This document shows, piece by piece, positions 36,928 through 45,582 of a DNA stretch of 64,000 nt (the stretch's first letter is position 1; each line of letters begins with the position of its first letter). The DNA lies in contig JAKPDK010000160.1 in assembly GCA_029552745.1 (NCBI GenBank), positions 1-64,000 of the forward strand. Direction: 5' to 3'. This stretch comes from Candidatus Hydrogenedentota bacterium (GTDB lineage: Bacteria; Hydrogenedentota; Hydrogenedentia; Hydrogenedentales; SLHB01). Position numbers and translations under genes: made by a program. The notes below the pieces were generated by a model. It was not told where the DNA came from and did not search any database. It saw nothing but the letters and a program-made list of their open reading frames with translations.

Positions 36928-39195
36928 ATGTCTTCTCATGTATTATTCTTAACCTTCGCAATTACTTTTTATCCTGTCGAACATGACCTTCCCCTTCATA
37001 ACCCTCTCAAAGGGTGGGTTCTTATTGACCACGCAATCCCCGGCGAAATAGACGCCGGCCGTTCATTAAAATTTGTCAAAGACGGAACGCCCTATGAATG
37101 GTTTCCAAACGTTGCGATCATGTCCACTTGGGCGCAGGTGGAAAAGGAGCCAGGCATATTAGACTGGTCGTTGGTTGATCAAGCCCTCGATTATTGGACG
37201 TCCCTCGGCAAAACAATCCACCTTCGCTTTTCCACCGAAGATTTTGGCTATATTCGGGGCTGTCCGGAATGGCTTTATTCTCTTGGTGTGCCGCAATTCT
37301 CTCGAGAAGGTCGTCTTTTCCCTGATTACAGTCATCCGGAATATCAAAAACACCTAGAGCGCTTTCTAAATGCTTTTTTTGATAAGTTTGGAGAAGACCC
37401 TCGTATAGAAACCATCGATCTTCGTGGATACGGTGAATGGGGGGAATGGCATTCCGGGTTCCTGTATAAAACAACAGAGGACAGAATTGCCGCGTTAAAG
37501 ACAATCGTTGACGCGTGGCGACGTGCCAATCGCCAACGAAAATATCTGATGCTCTCGGCGAGTTATGAGTGGCTTGCACCATGGAATTCAAACGTGCAGT
37601 TTCTGCCTTTCGGCACGTCAATTTACGAAACCTTTCCGCCTTCCTATCAGGATTTTCTCCGGCGCAGTGTTTTTGACTACGCTTATTCGTTTCCAGATGT
37701 CTCTCTGAGAAGAGACGGCGTAGGCGGAGCCGTTTTCCAAGAATACGACGGCCGATTGATAGCCGATTTTTTCCAACACTATCGAAAACCCATCTGCACC
37801 GAATTCTTTGGTGGCTTGGATGCCTATCGAGGCCCGTCCGTTGTTGGCTTTCCTAATACAAAAGAAGGAGATGACTTCATTGAAAATGCAGTAGATGAAG
37901 CAATGACTCATCATCCGAATTATTGCACTGTATTTGGGTGGCGTGCAGAACAAGCCGCATCTTTCTACAACGACTACAAGGAATTGGTGATTCGTGCGCA
38001 TAGATTGATGGGCTATCGTTTTGTCCCTGTTGTCGTGGAACTGCCGGAATCGACACGCCCTGGGGACCACCTTGCTATTTCTGTGACATGGGAGAATCGA
38101 GGGGGCGGTAGATGCTACATCCCTTTTAGACTTCAGTTCTATTTTTGCCGTGGCAAGGATATTCCGTGGACAGCCGACGATCCGTCTTTTGACCTGACCA
38201 ATCTTGTCAGTGGCGAAACATATAGACATACTTCCCTTCTGCAAGGACCTCCTGATCTTGAGTCCGGGACCTACGAAGTACGTTGTGCCTTGACCAACAA
38301 CTTTGGAAGACCCGTGATTGAGCTACCCATTGAGGGAGGAGACCCTCTGCGTCGCTACGCTATCGGTAAAATTCTGATATCGTCAGATGCCCCAGGGACG
38401 ACGGCAAAACCTCAAGCAGAACTCTCAAAGCAAGGTAATCAGTGGACACTTCAACAGCCGTTGGCGGCGAACGGCACATATATCGTTTCCTTCCGCTATA
38501 AAGTGCTTCGCCCACCCGATATGGGTTTGGACTCCGACAATCCCGGTTACTTTTGCTTTTATGCGCAAAACGAAACGCCAACCCGCGTTGCGGAGTCACG
38601 GTGGTTTGACAGAACCCTTGACGCTGTAGGCCACAAGTCCTTTCTGGTTTCTACAGGCTCAGGAGAGTCCTACCGAGTAATCTGGGAATCTTGTGACAAC
38701 GGCCAACTGGATTTGGATCAAGTAGAGGTGGAAACCGTGCCCAGAGAGAAAGTGGTACCATTGGACGTACGAACCGATCAGGTTGTACTTGCCCAAGGTG
38801 CCAGCATTCAAAAGGGAAATCACGTGAGAGCTTCTCGTGAAAGGTTGCAAGTCAACCTTCCCCACGATTGGTTTCCTTTCCTCAAAACAAACGTAAAACG
38901 GACAGTTTTGAAAAGAAATACGGTGTACACCATTTGGTTTTATTTCTCTGCGCGCCCTCAAATTTGGCAAGGCGACTATTTTTATCTCGCCATCCGAAAC
39001 TCCAAAGAACCCGATGCACCACCTAGCCAATTGCCATCAAAGTTCTTTATCTGGACGCAACGGCACACCACGAATCCGGTACGTCGCGCCTACACGTTTC
39101 GTACCTATGCCGAAGAAGATACCTATCTCGAATGGGGAATTAAGAACGGCGGAGAATGTGAGGTTTTTGAAGTAATTCTTCAAGATAGAAGTTAG
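36928..39195 (+). CDS. DUF4832/GH42-like glycosidase-fold protein with beta-sandwich tail
   Basis: 755 residues. The first 16 residues are hydrophobic but short for a signal peptide. Residues about 20-370 form a TIM barrel with HNPLKGWV near the start and DLRGYGEWGEWHSG in the middle, the hallmark of the DUF4832/DUF4874 family related to GH42-type beta-galactosidases. The glutamates in GEWGEWH and TEFFGG are candidate catalytic acids. The remaining ~380 residues contain two or three beta-sandwich modules. TCAGGAG lies before the ATG. The porin-like gene follows 13 bp after its stop, so the two are probably cotranscribed. The substrate is unknown. Confidence 0.78.
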   Translation: MSSHVLFLTFAITFYPVEHDLPLHNPLKGWVLIDHAIPGEIDAGRSLKFVKDGTPYEWFPNVAIMSTWAQVEKEPGILDWSLVDQALDYWTSLGKTIHLRFSTEDFGYIRGCPEWLYSLGVPQFSREGRLFPDYSHPEYQKHLERFLNAFFDKFGEDPRIETIDLRGYGEWGEWHSGFLYKTTEDRIAALKTIVDAWRRANRQRKYLMLSASYEWLAPWNSNVQFLPFGTSIYETFPPSYQDFLRRSVFDYAYSFPDVSLRRDGVGGAVFQEYDGRLIADFFQHYRKPICTEFFGGLDAYRGPSVVGFPNTKEGDDFIENAVDEAMTHHPNYCTVFGWRAEQAASFYNDYKELVIRAHRLMGYRFVPVVVELPESTRPGDHLAISVTWENRGGGRCYIPFRLQFYFCRGKDIPWTADDPSFDLTNLVSGETYRHTSLLQGPPDLESGTYEVRCALTNNFGRPVIELPIEGGDPLRRYAIGKILISSDAPGTTAKPQAELSKQGNQWTLQQPLAANGTYIVSFRYKVLRPPDMGLDSDNPGYFCFYAQNETPTRVAESRWFDRTLDAVGHKSFLVSTGSGESYRVIWESCDNGQLDLDQVEVETVPREKVVPLDVRTDQVVLAQGASIQKGNHVRASRERLQVNLPHDWFPFLKTNVKRTVLKRNTVYTIWFYFSARPQIWQGDYFYLAIRNSKEPDAPPSQLPSKFFIWTQRHTTNPVRRAYTFRTYAEEDTYLEWGIKNGGECEVFEVILQDRS

Positions 39196-39208
39196 GAGAT
39201 TGCTTGCA

Positions 39209-40807
39209 ATGCGAGAAAGGAAACAAGAGTATTGCGGTTCGACTTTCACAATTCTTTTTGCGACGCTCTGTAGCGTTTGCTTTTCGAACAGTCTGGGCGA
39301 AATCAAAACAATCGAAATCGGTGGCAAAATCGAAATATACGGTGCGTGGTATTCAGGCCTATATGACCCCAATGGCGCATCAGTTCGTATCCCTTCCTTT
39401 TGGTTGTGGGGACGCCCCATCGGACCCTTTGGAACCATCTCCTCGATCCAAGCTGATGACCGCACGTCTTTATCCTTTTTGGAACAACGGACACGACTGA
39501 ACATACAAACCCTTTTCACAGACGAACTACTCCTTTTCACAGAAATTGACTCTACCAACGTATGGGGAGATGGGTTCCCTTCGGACTATCTCACTGGAGT
39601 CGATCGTCGCAGAGAAACGGGTGGAGAAATCGAGGTCTTCCAATCCTTCATAGAGATTTCTAAACTCTGGGGTTTGCCACTGAACCTGAGAATAGGTCGG
39701 CAATCCATGGAGTTTGGCTCAGGTTGGTTAGTAGGCGCTGACCCTGGCCCAGACCCTTTCATTGGCTTTTCTTTCGACGCAATCCGAGCGACCTATAAAA
39801 GCGACCTCATAACAGTTGATACATGGTGGAGCAAACTTTTTGAATCGGAAAATCAAGAAGAAGACGGCGATACCGATTTCATGGGAATATACATGACTTT
39901 CTCGCGGAAGCCCGAGATGGACCATTCGTTTACGTTTGACCTAGACCTTTATTGGATGTTTTTTCGGGACGCGCGGGCATTGTCTGATACAAATTCCACC
40001 GCTCTTTTTAAAAAGTTAGAGGACTTACTCGGCCTTGATGACTATGATCCCACAACCTTGCATACCTTTGGGGTGCGGATTGCCGGAACATTAAACGCGT
40101 GGGACTGGGAACTGGAAGCCGCCAGACAGACGGGCGAAGCGGATGCTGCAGGGTTCCTTTTCCACCCTCTAGGGGGCGTATATGGAGATAACTCCGCGAC
40201 GTTCTCCGATTGGGCTGGGCATGCACAAGTCGGATACACTCTCAACTCAGATTGGAATCCCCGGATATATATTGGTGGGGCATACTACGGGGGTGAGGAC
40301 TGCCGAACGGTCACACTCGGACAGTGGCTGAATCCATTCTTCAAACCACGCGCCAGCATCTCCTTCAACCGTCTGTTCAGTGTATGGCGTGAAGACAATT
40401 TCATTGATGCGGGCGAAATGTCCAATTTTTGGAAGGCTTATGGGGGCATTTCCACATCGGTTTCAGAAAAGCTCGAACTTGGGGCGGAAGTCATGTATTT
40501 CGAGGCGGTCGAAGGTTTTCGTCCCCCCATCAGCCTTGGGATAGGGAAATGGCAAATACCCCTCCTGCCACAATTACCGTTTTTGACGTCGTCGCCGGAC
40601 AAATCACTGGGGTGGGAAACAATATTGTGGGCTAGCTATAACTATTCCGAAGACATTAATTTTTCAGTAGGCTGGTCGAGGTTTTTTATCGGAGACGCCA
40701 TCTCAAATGGAGTCGTTTTTACTGACCAAAATGGACTGGCAAATATTGGAGGAATAAACAAAAAGACAGCTGACTATCTCTACTTCCAAACCACCGTCAC
40801 GTTTTAG
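39209..40807 (+). CDS. Predicted outer-membrane beta-barrel porin (alginate-export-like)
   Basis: About 532 residues. The ATG at 39209 has TAGGAG upstream, and a signal peptide (FTILFATLCSVCFSNSLG) follows a basic start. The mature part alternates polar and aromatic residues in strands such as FLEQRTRLNIQTLFTDELLL, LNLRIGRQSMEFGSG and YLYFQTTVTF. It ends in phenylalanine, the usual C-terminal signature for BAM-dependent insertion. Motifs (RLGRQ-like GRQSMEFGSG, DAIRATYKS) recall the alginate export/AlgE-type barrels. It probably passes saccharides or other solutes through the outer membrane. Its end overlaps the convergent methyltransferase gene by 11 bp. Confidence 0.82.
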   Translation: MRERKQEYCGSTFTILFATLCSVCFSNSLGEIKTIEIGGKIEIYGAWYSGLYDPNGASVRIPSFWLWGRPIGPFGTISSIQADDRTSLSFLEQRTRLNIQTLFTDELLLFTEIDSTNVWGDGFPSDYLTGVDRRRETGGEIEVFQSFIEISKLWGLPLNLRIGRQSMEFGSGWLVGADPGPDPFIGFSFDAIRATYKSDLITVDTWWSKLFESENQEEDGDTDFMGIYMTFSRKPEMDHSFTFDLDLYWMFFRDARALSDTNSTALFKKLEDLLGLDDYDPTTLHTFGVRIAGTLNAWDWELEAARQTGEADAAGFLFHPLGGVYGDNSATFSDWAGHAQVGYTLNSDWNPRIYIGGAYYGGEDCRTVTLGQWLNPFFKPRASISFNRLFSVWREDNFIDAGEMSNFWKAYGGISTSVSEKLELGAEVMYFEAVEGFRPPISLGIGKWQIPLLPQLPFLTSSPDKSLGWETILWASYNYSEDINFSVGWSRFFIGDAISNGVVFTDQNGLANIGGINKKTADYLYFQTTVTF

Positions 40808-41543
40808 CTTTTTTACGAAAAAGGCACACGATGTCTGTAGAAGTCTCAGCATCGTACGGATTCTGATCAAACGAACCCAATACCTGCTCCACTTGAAGAC
40901 CAGCAAAAACAGCGGCATCGAGAATATCGTCTCTTCCCCAATTTCGAAGCAGTCCCCAATCCGCTGTCTGCTGCCAATCTCCCCCTCGGTTCACAAAGAA
41001 TTGCATCGACACCAGCGTCTGCCCACGCACAGGGACCAAACTCTTTACTGCAACAAGCGGGGCGCCCTCAAACACAAGCTGTTCAACGCGATGGCGCGGT
41101 TTCAACGCCGCCGTGGCTACATAATTTAACGTCTGGGTAATAAATACCCCGTTGGGATTGAGACGTTCACCAACACCCAAGAACACCTTTCGGAGGTCCG
41201 TTGGGTCTTGCAAAACCGACAGGGAATTTCCTAAACATATCGCCATGTCCCACATACCAAGGGGCAGCATCTTCATATCCGAACATACAAACTGAATGTG
41301 TTCGTGCTTTCTGTGTTTTTTGGCATACTCCAACATTTCGGGGCTAACATCTACTGCCGTTACACGAGCCCCATGCGCTGCCAAAAAATGGGAGTGCAAC
41401 CCTGTCCCACATGCAATATCTATCACCTTCTTAGATTCAAAAAGATTCAGGCAATCAAGTAACAACGGGCCCTCTCGTTCCAAACGTTTCGTGCTGTTGG
41501 TCAAAACATCATAATAGGCTGCGATGGTTGAAAATGTATTCAT
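40797..41543 (-). CDS. Class I SAM-dependent methyltransferase
   Basis: 248 residues. Motif I is VIDIACGTGLHSHFLAAHG, motif II is VTAVDVSPEMLEYAKKH, and MAICLGNSLSVLQD follows, all typical of class I methyltransferases. It has no transmembrane segment. The substrate cannot be inferred. It lies 36 bp downstream of nrfA on the same strand and could be cotranscribed with nrfHA, although no functional link is obvious. Its 3' end overlaps that of the porin gene. Confidence 0.9.
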   Translation of the reverse strand: MNTFSTIAAYYDVLTNSTKRLEREGPLLLDCLNLFESKKVIDIACGTGLHSHFLAAHGARVTAVDVSPEMLEYAKKHRKHEHIQFVCSDMKMLPLGMWDMAICLGNSLSVLQDPTDLRKVFLGVGERLNPNGVFITQTLNYVATAALKPRHRVEQLVFEGAPLVAVKSLVPVRGQTLVSMQFFVNRGGDWQQTADWGLLRNWGRDDILDAAVFAGLQVEQVLGSFDQNPYDAETSTDIVCLFRKKAKT

Positions 41544-41578
41544 ACCTTGCCTTCATGCCTTCAAACCCATGAGAAACC

Positions 41579-43081
41579 TTAAGAGTGGTCGCGAACGTCA
41601 GGACAAGTTGCAGATGAAACCATTTGCTCCTTCACGGTTTCCCCTGCTACATCGGATTTGCCCATAAGTGCCAACTCTCCCTCTCGAATATAGTCCATAG
41701 CCGTGAACAGAATACGCGCCGCTTCTTGAGGAGCGTGAAATCCAGTAGAGTTTTCTGCCTCAACGAAATCCAACAGGAAGGTGGCTCTTCGCTGACACTC
41801 GAGGGCTTTGCTCATCAGTGGCTCGGCAGTACCGGCTTGTTTGGCATTCTTGATGCTGTCTATCAACGTCATTAACGCATCCATTGCTTTGTTTCGCATT
41901 TCGTAAGTCCGCGCCTGAATTGTTTCCACCCGAGCTTTGAGCTCTTCTTCCGGAACCTTGTGACATGTTTGGCACGCGTTATTAATGTTCAGGAGTGGAC
42001 TTCTCACGTGATGGTCACTGATTTTAAGCGCACCAACCCGAGTGTACGGCATGTGGCAATCCGCACATGCAACTCCTGACCTCGAGTGAATGCCCTGATT
42101 CCACATCTCAAACTCCGGATGCTGGGCTTTTAACATAGGTGCTTCGGTTTCCGCATGAGACCAATCTTTAAACCCAATTTCATCATAATAGGCTAAAATT
42201 TCGTCTGCTTTTAAACCTTTGAACCAAGGGAATACCAACCTTTTTTCCTCGCCCTTGAAATAGTATTCATCATGACACTGCGCACACACAAAAGCTCGCA
42301 TTTCCTGACGTGTGGCCATCTTGTTCACATCATAATCTTTGATTCCTTGTAACGCTTTATAAGTTCGAATCCCTTCAATAAACGCTGGGCGCGTGATCCG
42401 TAATGCCATCGTGGCAGGATCATGACAGTCGATGCAGGTCACAGGATGCGTAACCAGTTCCCTGGCTTCCTTATAGGGCATAGCATTCAATTTCTCAAAG
42501 CCACGGGTAATATCGCCATCACCGAGTTTTTTGTACGTGACGTAAGTTGATGCGTGACAGTTGAGACAGGTGCCCGGCTGTGGTTTTTTCTGGCGTTGCG
42601 TGAAAGTCTGGTCCTCAAGCATGTAGGCATGGCCACGTTCTTCCCTAAAATCAATAGAAAAGGCATATCCGGCCCACATCGTTTTGAGACGTGGGTCTTC
42701 TTCGAGTTTCGATTGCGAAACGATCGAACGTGGATCGGCTTCATCGGGCGTCCGTGGTAAAGCCTCACTTCCCCCGAAACGTGTCCGGACCATGTCCACC
42801 GTCCGCCTATAGCGGTCGTATTGCATGGGAAAGTTCTTGCCCCAAATAGCAGGATCTTCCGTTTCGTCCGTGAGTTCGACAACACGAAAGAAAGGATTCC
42901 GCGCCTCTTGTTTTCGTTCGAAAATATTCACCAACAGCGCAGTAACGGCAAAGGTTGCAGCAGCGGACAACAAAGCTGCTATCGCCAATAGCCCCCCGAG
43001 TTTGCTGGCTTTCATAAAATAGCCGCCACCCTGATTCCCCTGTTTAGAATTGCGACCTTGATCATTCGGATAGTCATTCAT
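41579..43081 (-). CDS. nrfA: Cytochrome c nitrite reductase catalytic subunit NrfA (CxxCH first heme)
   Basis: 500 residues. NrfA reduces nitrite to ammonium with six electrons on the outer face of the cytoplasmic membrane. There are five heme motifs: CLNCH (172-176), CIDCH (216-220), CAQCH (266-270), CADCH (339-343) and CQTCH (370-374). In classical NrfA the first motif is CxxCK, with lysine as the proximal ligand of the catalytic heme; here it is CxxCH, as in a known NrfA subgroup. Active-site candidates are conserved in ERGHAYMLED (Arg), CHDEYYF (Tyr) and WNQGIHSRSG (His). A polar Asn/Gln/Gly-rich segment precedes a hydrophobic signal or anchor (about 29-53). GGGAGGAAATAGC lies before the ATG. 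nrfH is 34 bp upstream. Confidence 0.95.
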   Translation of the reverse strand: MNDYPNDQGRNSKQGNQGGGYFMKASKLGGLLAIAALLSAAATFAVTALLVNIFERKQEARNPFFRVVELTDETEDPAIWGKNFPMQYDRYRRTVDMVRTRFGGSEALPRTPDEADPRSIVSQSKLEEDPRLKTMWAGYAFSIDFREERGHAYMLEDQTFTQRQKKPQPGTCLNCHASTYVTYKKLGDGDITRGFEKLNAMPYKEARELVTHPVTCIDCHDPATMALRITRPAFIEGIRTYKALQGIKDYDVNKMATRQEMRAFVCAQCHDEYYFKGEEKRLVFPWFKGLKADEILAYYDEIGFKDWSHAETEAPMLKAQHPEFEMWNQGIHSRSGVACADCHMPYTRVGALKISDHHVRSPLLNINNACQTCHKVPEEELKARVETIQARTYEMRNKAMDALMTLIDSIKNAKQAGTAEPLMSKALECQRRATFLLDFVEAENSTGFHAPQEAARILFTAMDYIREGELALMGKSDVAGETVKEQMVSSATCPDVRDHS

Positions 43082-43115
43082 ATGCTATTTCCTCCCGTTC
43101 GAATCTGAAATTTTT

Positions 43116-43589
43116 TCACTCGAGATGACCTACAGAAGCGTGACAATGAATACATTCCAGTTTTTCTTGAACGTGCCCAGGTCGGTTTTCAATCATCTGG
43201 ACAATATTGAGATGACAGTAACGGCAATTCTGCTCGGCGATACGACGATTAAGGTCTGTGATTTGTATTGGTTGATGAAAACGCCCTGTCGTGAATGCCC
43301 AAGAATGATGATAACCGTTCAGCGCTTTCATAAAGTACTTGCCCACAAAGTTGTGCGGTACATGACAGTCGTTGCAGGTAGCCACGCTATGATGGCTTCC
43401 TTTAGAATACGCGTCGTAGTGGTCCTTCATGATGTGGCAATTGGCACAGGTTGCCGGGTCATTACCTAAATACGACGCCCCCTTGGCATAAACGAACGTA
43501 TAGGAACCAACACCAAATCCAACCCCACTGGTTATCCCAAAAACAAGCACAATGGCCGGCAAAAACTGCGGTTGATTCCATTTGCTCAC
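43116..43589 (-). CDS. nrfH: NrfH tetraheme quinol-oxidising cytochrome c
   Basis: 157 residues of the NapC/NirT family. One N-terminal membrane helix (about 10-35) anchors the protein, followed by four heme motifs: CANCH (48-52), CNDCH (72-76), CRYCH (122-126) and CIHCH (146-150). Methionine in CANCHIM fits the unusual axial ligand near heme 1. NrfH takes electrons from menaquinol and passes them to NrfA. The start codon is GTG with AAGGAGAGAAGAC before it. The order nrfH-nrfA is the usual one and supports both calls. Confidence 0.95.
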   Translation of the reverse strand: MSKWNQPQFLPAIVLVFGITSGVGFGVGSYTFVYAKGASYLGNDPATCANCHIMKDHYDAYSKGSHHSVATCNDCHVPHNFVGKYFMKALNGYHHSWAFTTGRFHQPIQITDLNRRIAEQNCRYCHLNIVQMIENRPGHVQEKLECIHCHASVGHLE

Positions 43590-43690
43590 GTCTTCTCTCC
43601 TTCTTTACGTCCGCACTACTTCTGAAATAACAAACTGCCACACAAAAAACAACAGATTTTTTCTTGATTCAGACATTTAATATCTGCTAA

Positions 43691-43699
43691 TGTTATAAG
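43691..43699 (+). promoter_or_regulatory. Possible extended -10 promoter for rplJL
   Basis: TGTTATAAG (-10 at 43694-43699) is an extended -10 with CAGACA as a weak -35 about 18 bp upstream. It lies about 60 bp before the L10 leader and points toward rplJ. Confidence 0.35.
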
Positions 43700-43759
43700 C
43701 GTTAAACTATTCCGTGATACCGGTCCAAGACAGTCGGCGGTCCGAGCGACCTTAAATAT

Positions 43760-43850
43760 GCCTACCGAGACGCGGGCACGGACGGAAGAAACGCAAAAGC
43801 TTCTGTCCCGCATTGTCTTTGGACGGTGCGGGATTTCTTTTTCGGTAGGC
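43760..43850 (+). ncRNA. Ribosomal protein L10 leader (autoregulatory mRNA element)
   Basis: A 9-bp closing stem GCCTACCGA (43760-43768) pairs perfectly with TCGGTAGGC (43842-43850). Inside, TCCCGCA near 43806 pairs with TGCGGGA near 43827 to form a second arm. The position, 27 bp before rplJ, fits the L10 leader to which the L10-(L12)4 complex binds to repress its own translation. The first inner arm (CGCGGGCACGGACG...) is less regular and should be checked with a covariance model. Confidence 0.75.
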
Positions 43851-43877
43851 GCATAGATGAAAGGAGGTGAAATCATT

Positions 43878-44408
43878 TTGCCTAGACCAGAAAAAGTTGA
43901 TGCAATTGCGGAATTCAAAGAACGTCTGCAGTCTCATGCGCTGGCCATCGCTACGCGGTTTACGGGCATGACGGCCGCTCAGGCTACCGCTCTCCGAAAA
44001 AAACTGCGCGATAGCGGGATAAAATTTAAAGTGTATAAAAACACCTTAGCCGCACGCGCGCTGTCGGAACTCGGCTATGGCGACGCGGTTAAGTTTATGG
44101 ATGGTCCCACGGCGTGGGCGTTCTCCCAGGATCCCGTTGCCCCCACCAAAATCTTGCGGGACTTTGGTAAAGAAGTGCCTGCATTAGATATGAACGGAGG
44201 CATCATTGAAGGCAAAGTCATTGGTAAATCCGACTTAATGGCGCTTGCCGACATGCCGCCACGCGAGGTACTCCTTGCTCAAGTCGTCGGTGTCATTGCG
44301 ATGCCGCTTAGAAACTTTGTCGGTGTACTTAGCGCACCGTTGCGCGACACAGTTAACGTAATTGACCAAGTGAGAAAGAAAAAAGAAGAAACAAATGCAG
44401 CAGCTTAA
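43878..44408 (+). CDS. rplJ: 50S ribosomal protein L10
   Basis: About 176 residues. I start it at TTG 43878, giving the usual L10 beginning (MPRPEKVDAIAEFK), because AAAGGAGGTGAAATCATT lies at correct spacing. The upstream in-frame ATG at 43857 would include the ribosome binding site in the protein. Conserved features are VTGMTAAQATALRKKLR-like (FTGMTAAQ), KVYKNTLAARAL and GPTAWAFSQDPVAPTKIL. L10 anchors the L7/L12 stalk on the large subunit. Only rplL follows; rplKA upstream and rpoBC downstream are absent. Confidence 0.95.
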   Translation: MPRPEKVDAIAEFKERLQSHALAIATRFTGMTAAQATALRKKLRDSGIKFKVYKNTLAARALSELGYGDAVKFMDGPTAWAFSQDPVAPTKILRDFGKEVPALDMNGGIIEGKVIGKSDLMALADMPPREVLLAQVVGVIAMPLRNFVGVLSAPLRDTVNVIDQVRKKKEETNAAA

Positions 44409-44441
44409 CACAGATAAGCTGCTATAGGAGGAAAACGAAAG

Positions 44442-44840
44442 ATGTCAGATAAATTGGATGCAATCGTTGAAGAAGTCGCAGGGCTTACCGTCCTGGAACT
44501 GAGCCAACTCGTTAAGAAAATGGAAGAAAAATTCGGCGTTTCCGCCGCGATGCCGGTCATGGCGGGCGTCATGCCGATGGGTGCTGCTGCCGGCGGAGCC
44601 GAGGCAGCCGCGGATGAAGGTCCCACGGAATTCGATGTTATCCTCAAAGAAGTCGGCGCCCAAAAGATTCAGGTGATCAAAGAGGTACGGGCTATCACGG
44701 GTCTCGGACTAAAAGAAGCGAAAGACCTCGTAGATGGCGCACCCAAGCCCATCAAAGAAGGCGTAAACGAAGAAGAAGCGAAGTCTATCAAAGAGAAACT
44801 GGAAGCCGTGGGCGCAACCATCGAGCTCAAGGGCAAGTAA
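44442..44840 (+). CDS. rplL: 50S ribosomal protein L7/L12
   Basis: 132 residues: an N-terminal dimerisation helix region ([17 protein letters not shown]), an Ala/Gly/Met-rich hinge ([25 protein letters not shown]) abbreviated here from residues ~33-57, and the C-terminal factor-binding domain ([20 protein letters not shown], then [14 protein letters not shown]). It recruits and stimulates elongation factors on the ribosomal stalk. AGGAGG precedes the ATG, 33 bp after rplJ. A strong terminator follows. Confidence 0.97.
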   Translation: MSDKLDAIVEEVAGLTVLELSQLVKKMEEKFGVSAAMPVMAGVMPMGAAAGGAEAAADEGPTEFDVILKEVGAQKIQVIKEVRAITGLGLKEAKDLVDGAPKPIKEGVNEEEAKSIKEKLEAVGATIELKGK

Positions 44841-44853
44841 GTTTTAATCAACT

Positions 44854-44893
44854 GGGCGGACAGAGAAAAAGGCTGTCCGCCCTTTTTCTTTTT
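44854..44893 (+). terminator. Strong intrinsic terminator after rplL
   Basis: GGGCGGACAG (44854-44863) pairs perfectly with CTGTCCGCCC (44873-44882) around a 9-base loop, followed by TTTTTCTTTTT. It ends the rplJL transcript, confirming that rpoBC is not read through from here. Confidence 0.93.
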
Positions 44894-44942
44894 ACTTGAA
44901 TGTAAAAACGATCATGACGCATGTAAGGCAGGTCTCAAGTTG

Positions 44943-45548
44943 TTACGGCAATGAAAGCACTTCTTGAATACGACAACGTAACATAGGCACCACTTCCTTC
45001 TCGAACCAGGGATTGTTCTGCAACCATCGTAAGTTCCGAAACGAGGGGTGTGGCAAAACAAAATAGTGCGGCAAATAATCCCTCCAAGAACGAACTGTCT
45101 CGGTTAGACTCCCGCATACTCGGTCCCCAAGATATAACCGATGCGCATAAGTCCCTGCCAAGATCTTCAGGTCGATTTTTTGGAGGTGTTTCAGTAATAG
45201 CGGCAGCCATTGCTCTGCACATTCGGTTCGCGGTGGCAAATCCCCACCACGGGCATTTCTGCCTGGATAACAAAGTCCTGTGGGAATAATCGCAATGCGC
45301 GAAACGTCGTAGAAAGTTTCTCGGTCTATTCCCATCCACTGTCGCAAACGGTCTCCACTCGGATCATTCCATGGGATACCTGTTTGGTGCACTCGCAAAC
45401 CCGGCGCCTGACCCACAATGAGAATCCGTGCTGTTTCAGAAACACGGAAGATAGGTCGAGGGCCTAACGGCAAAACAGATTTACAAATAGTGCAGGCTCG
45501 AACGCGCTGAATGAGGTCGTCCAAACTTACTGGTTCTAAACCCACCAT
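44943..45548 (-). CDS. Uracil-DNA-glycosylase-superfamily protein
   Basis: 201 residues. The motif GQAPG (in LIVGQAPGLRVHQTG) and the C-terminal LPHPSFRN match the water-activating and DNA-contacting motifs of the UDG superfamily. PWNDPSGDRLRQWMG and the GGDLPPRTECAEQW motif place it in a bacterial UDG-like family of ~190-200 residues with no well-established substrate. Two N-terminal cysteines (RACTICKS) recall Fe-S UDG families, but I cannot identify all four ligands. It probably removes uracil or another damaged base from DNA (inference). It is convergent with rplJL. Confidence 0.87.
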   Translation of the reverse strand: MVGLEPVSLDDLIQRVRACTICKSVLPLGPRPIFRVSETARILIVGQAPGLRVHQTGIPWNDPSGDRLRQWMGIDRETFYDVSRIAIIPTGLCYPGRNARGGDLPPRTECAEQWLPLLLKHLQKIDLKILAGTYAHRLYLGDRVCGSLTETVRSWRDYLPHYFVLPHPSFRNLRWLQNNPWFEKEVVPMLRCRIQEVLSLP

Positions 45549-45582
45549 AAACCGACCGCATGAACTACAGCGAAAAGAGACT

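Noticed and set aside
37618-38244. Minus-strand 208-residue open frame.
   Set aside because: Antisense to the DUF4832-like gene, with no family features.
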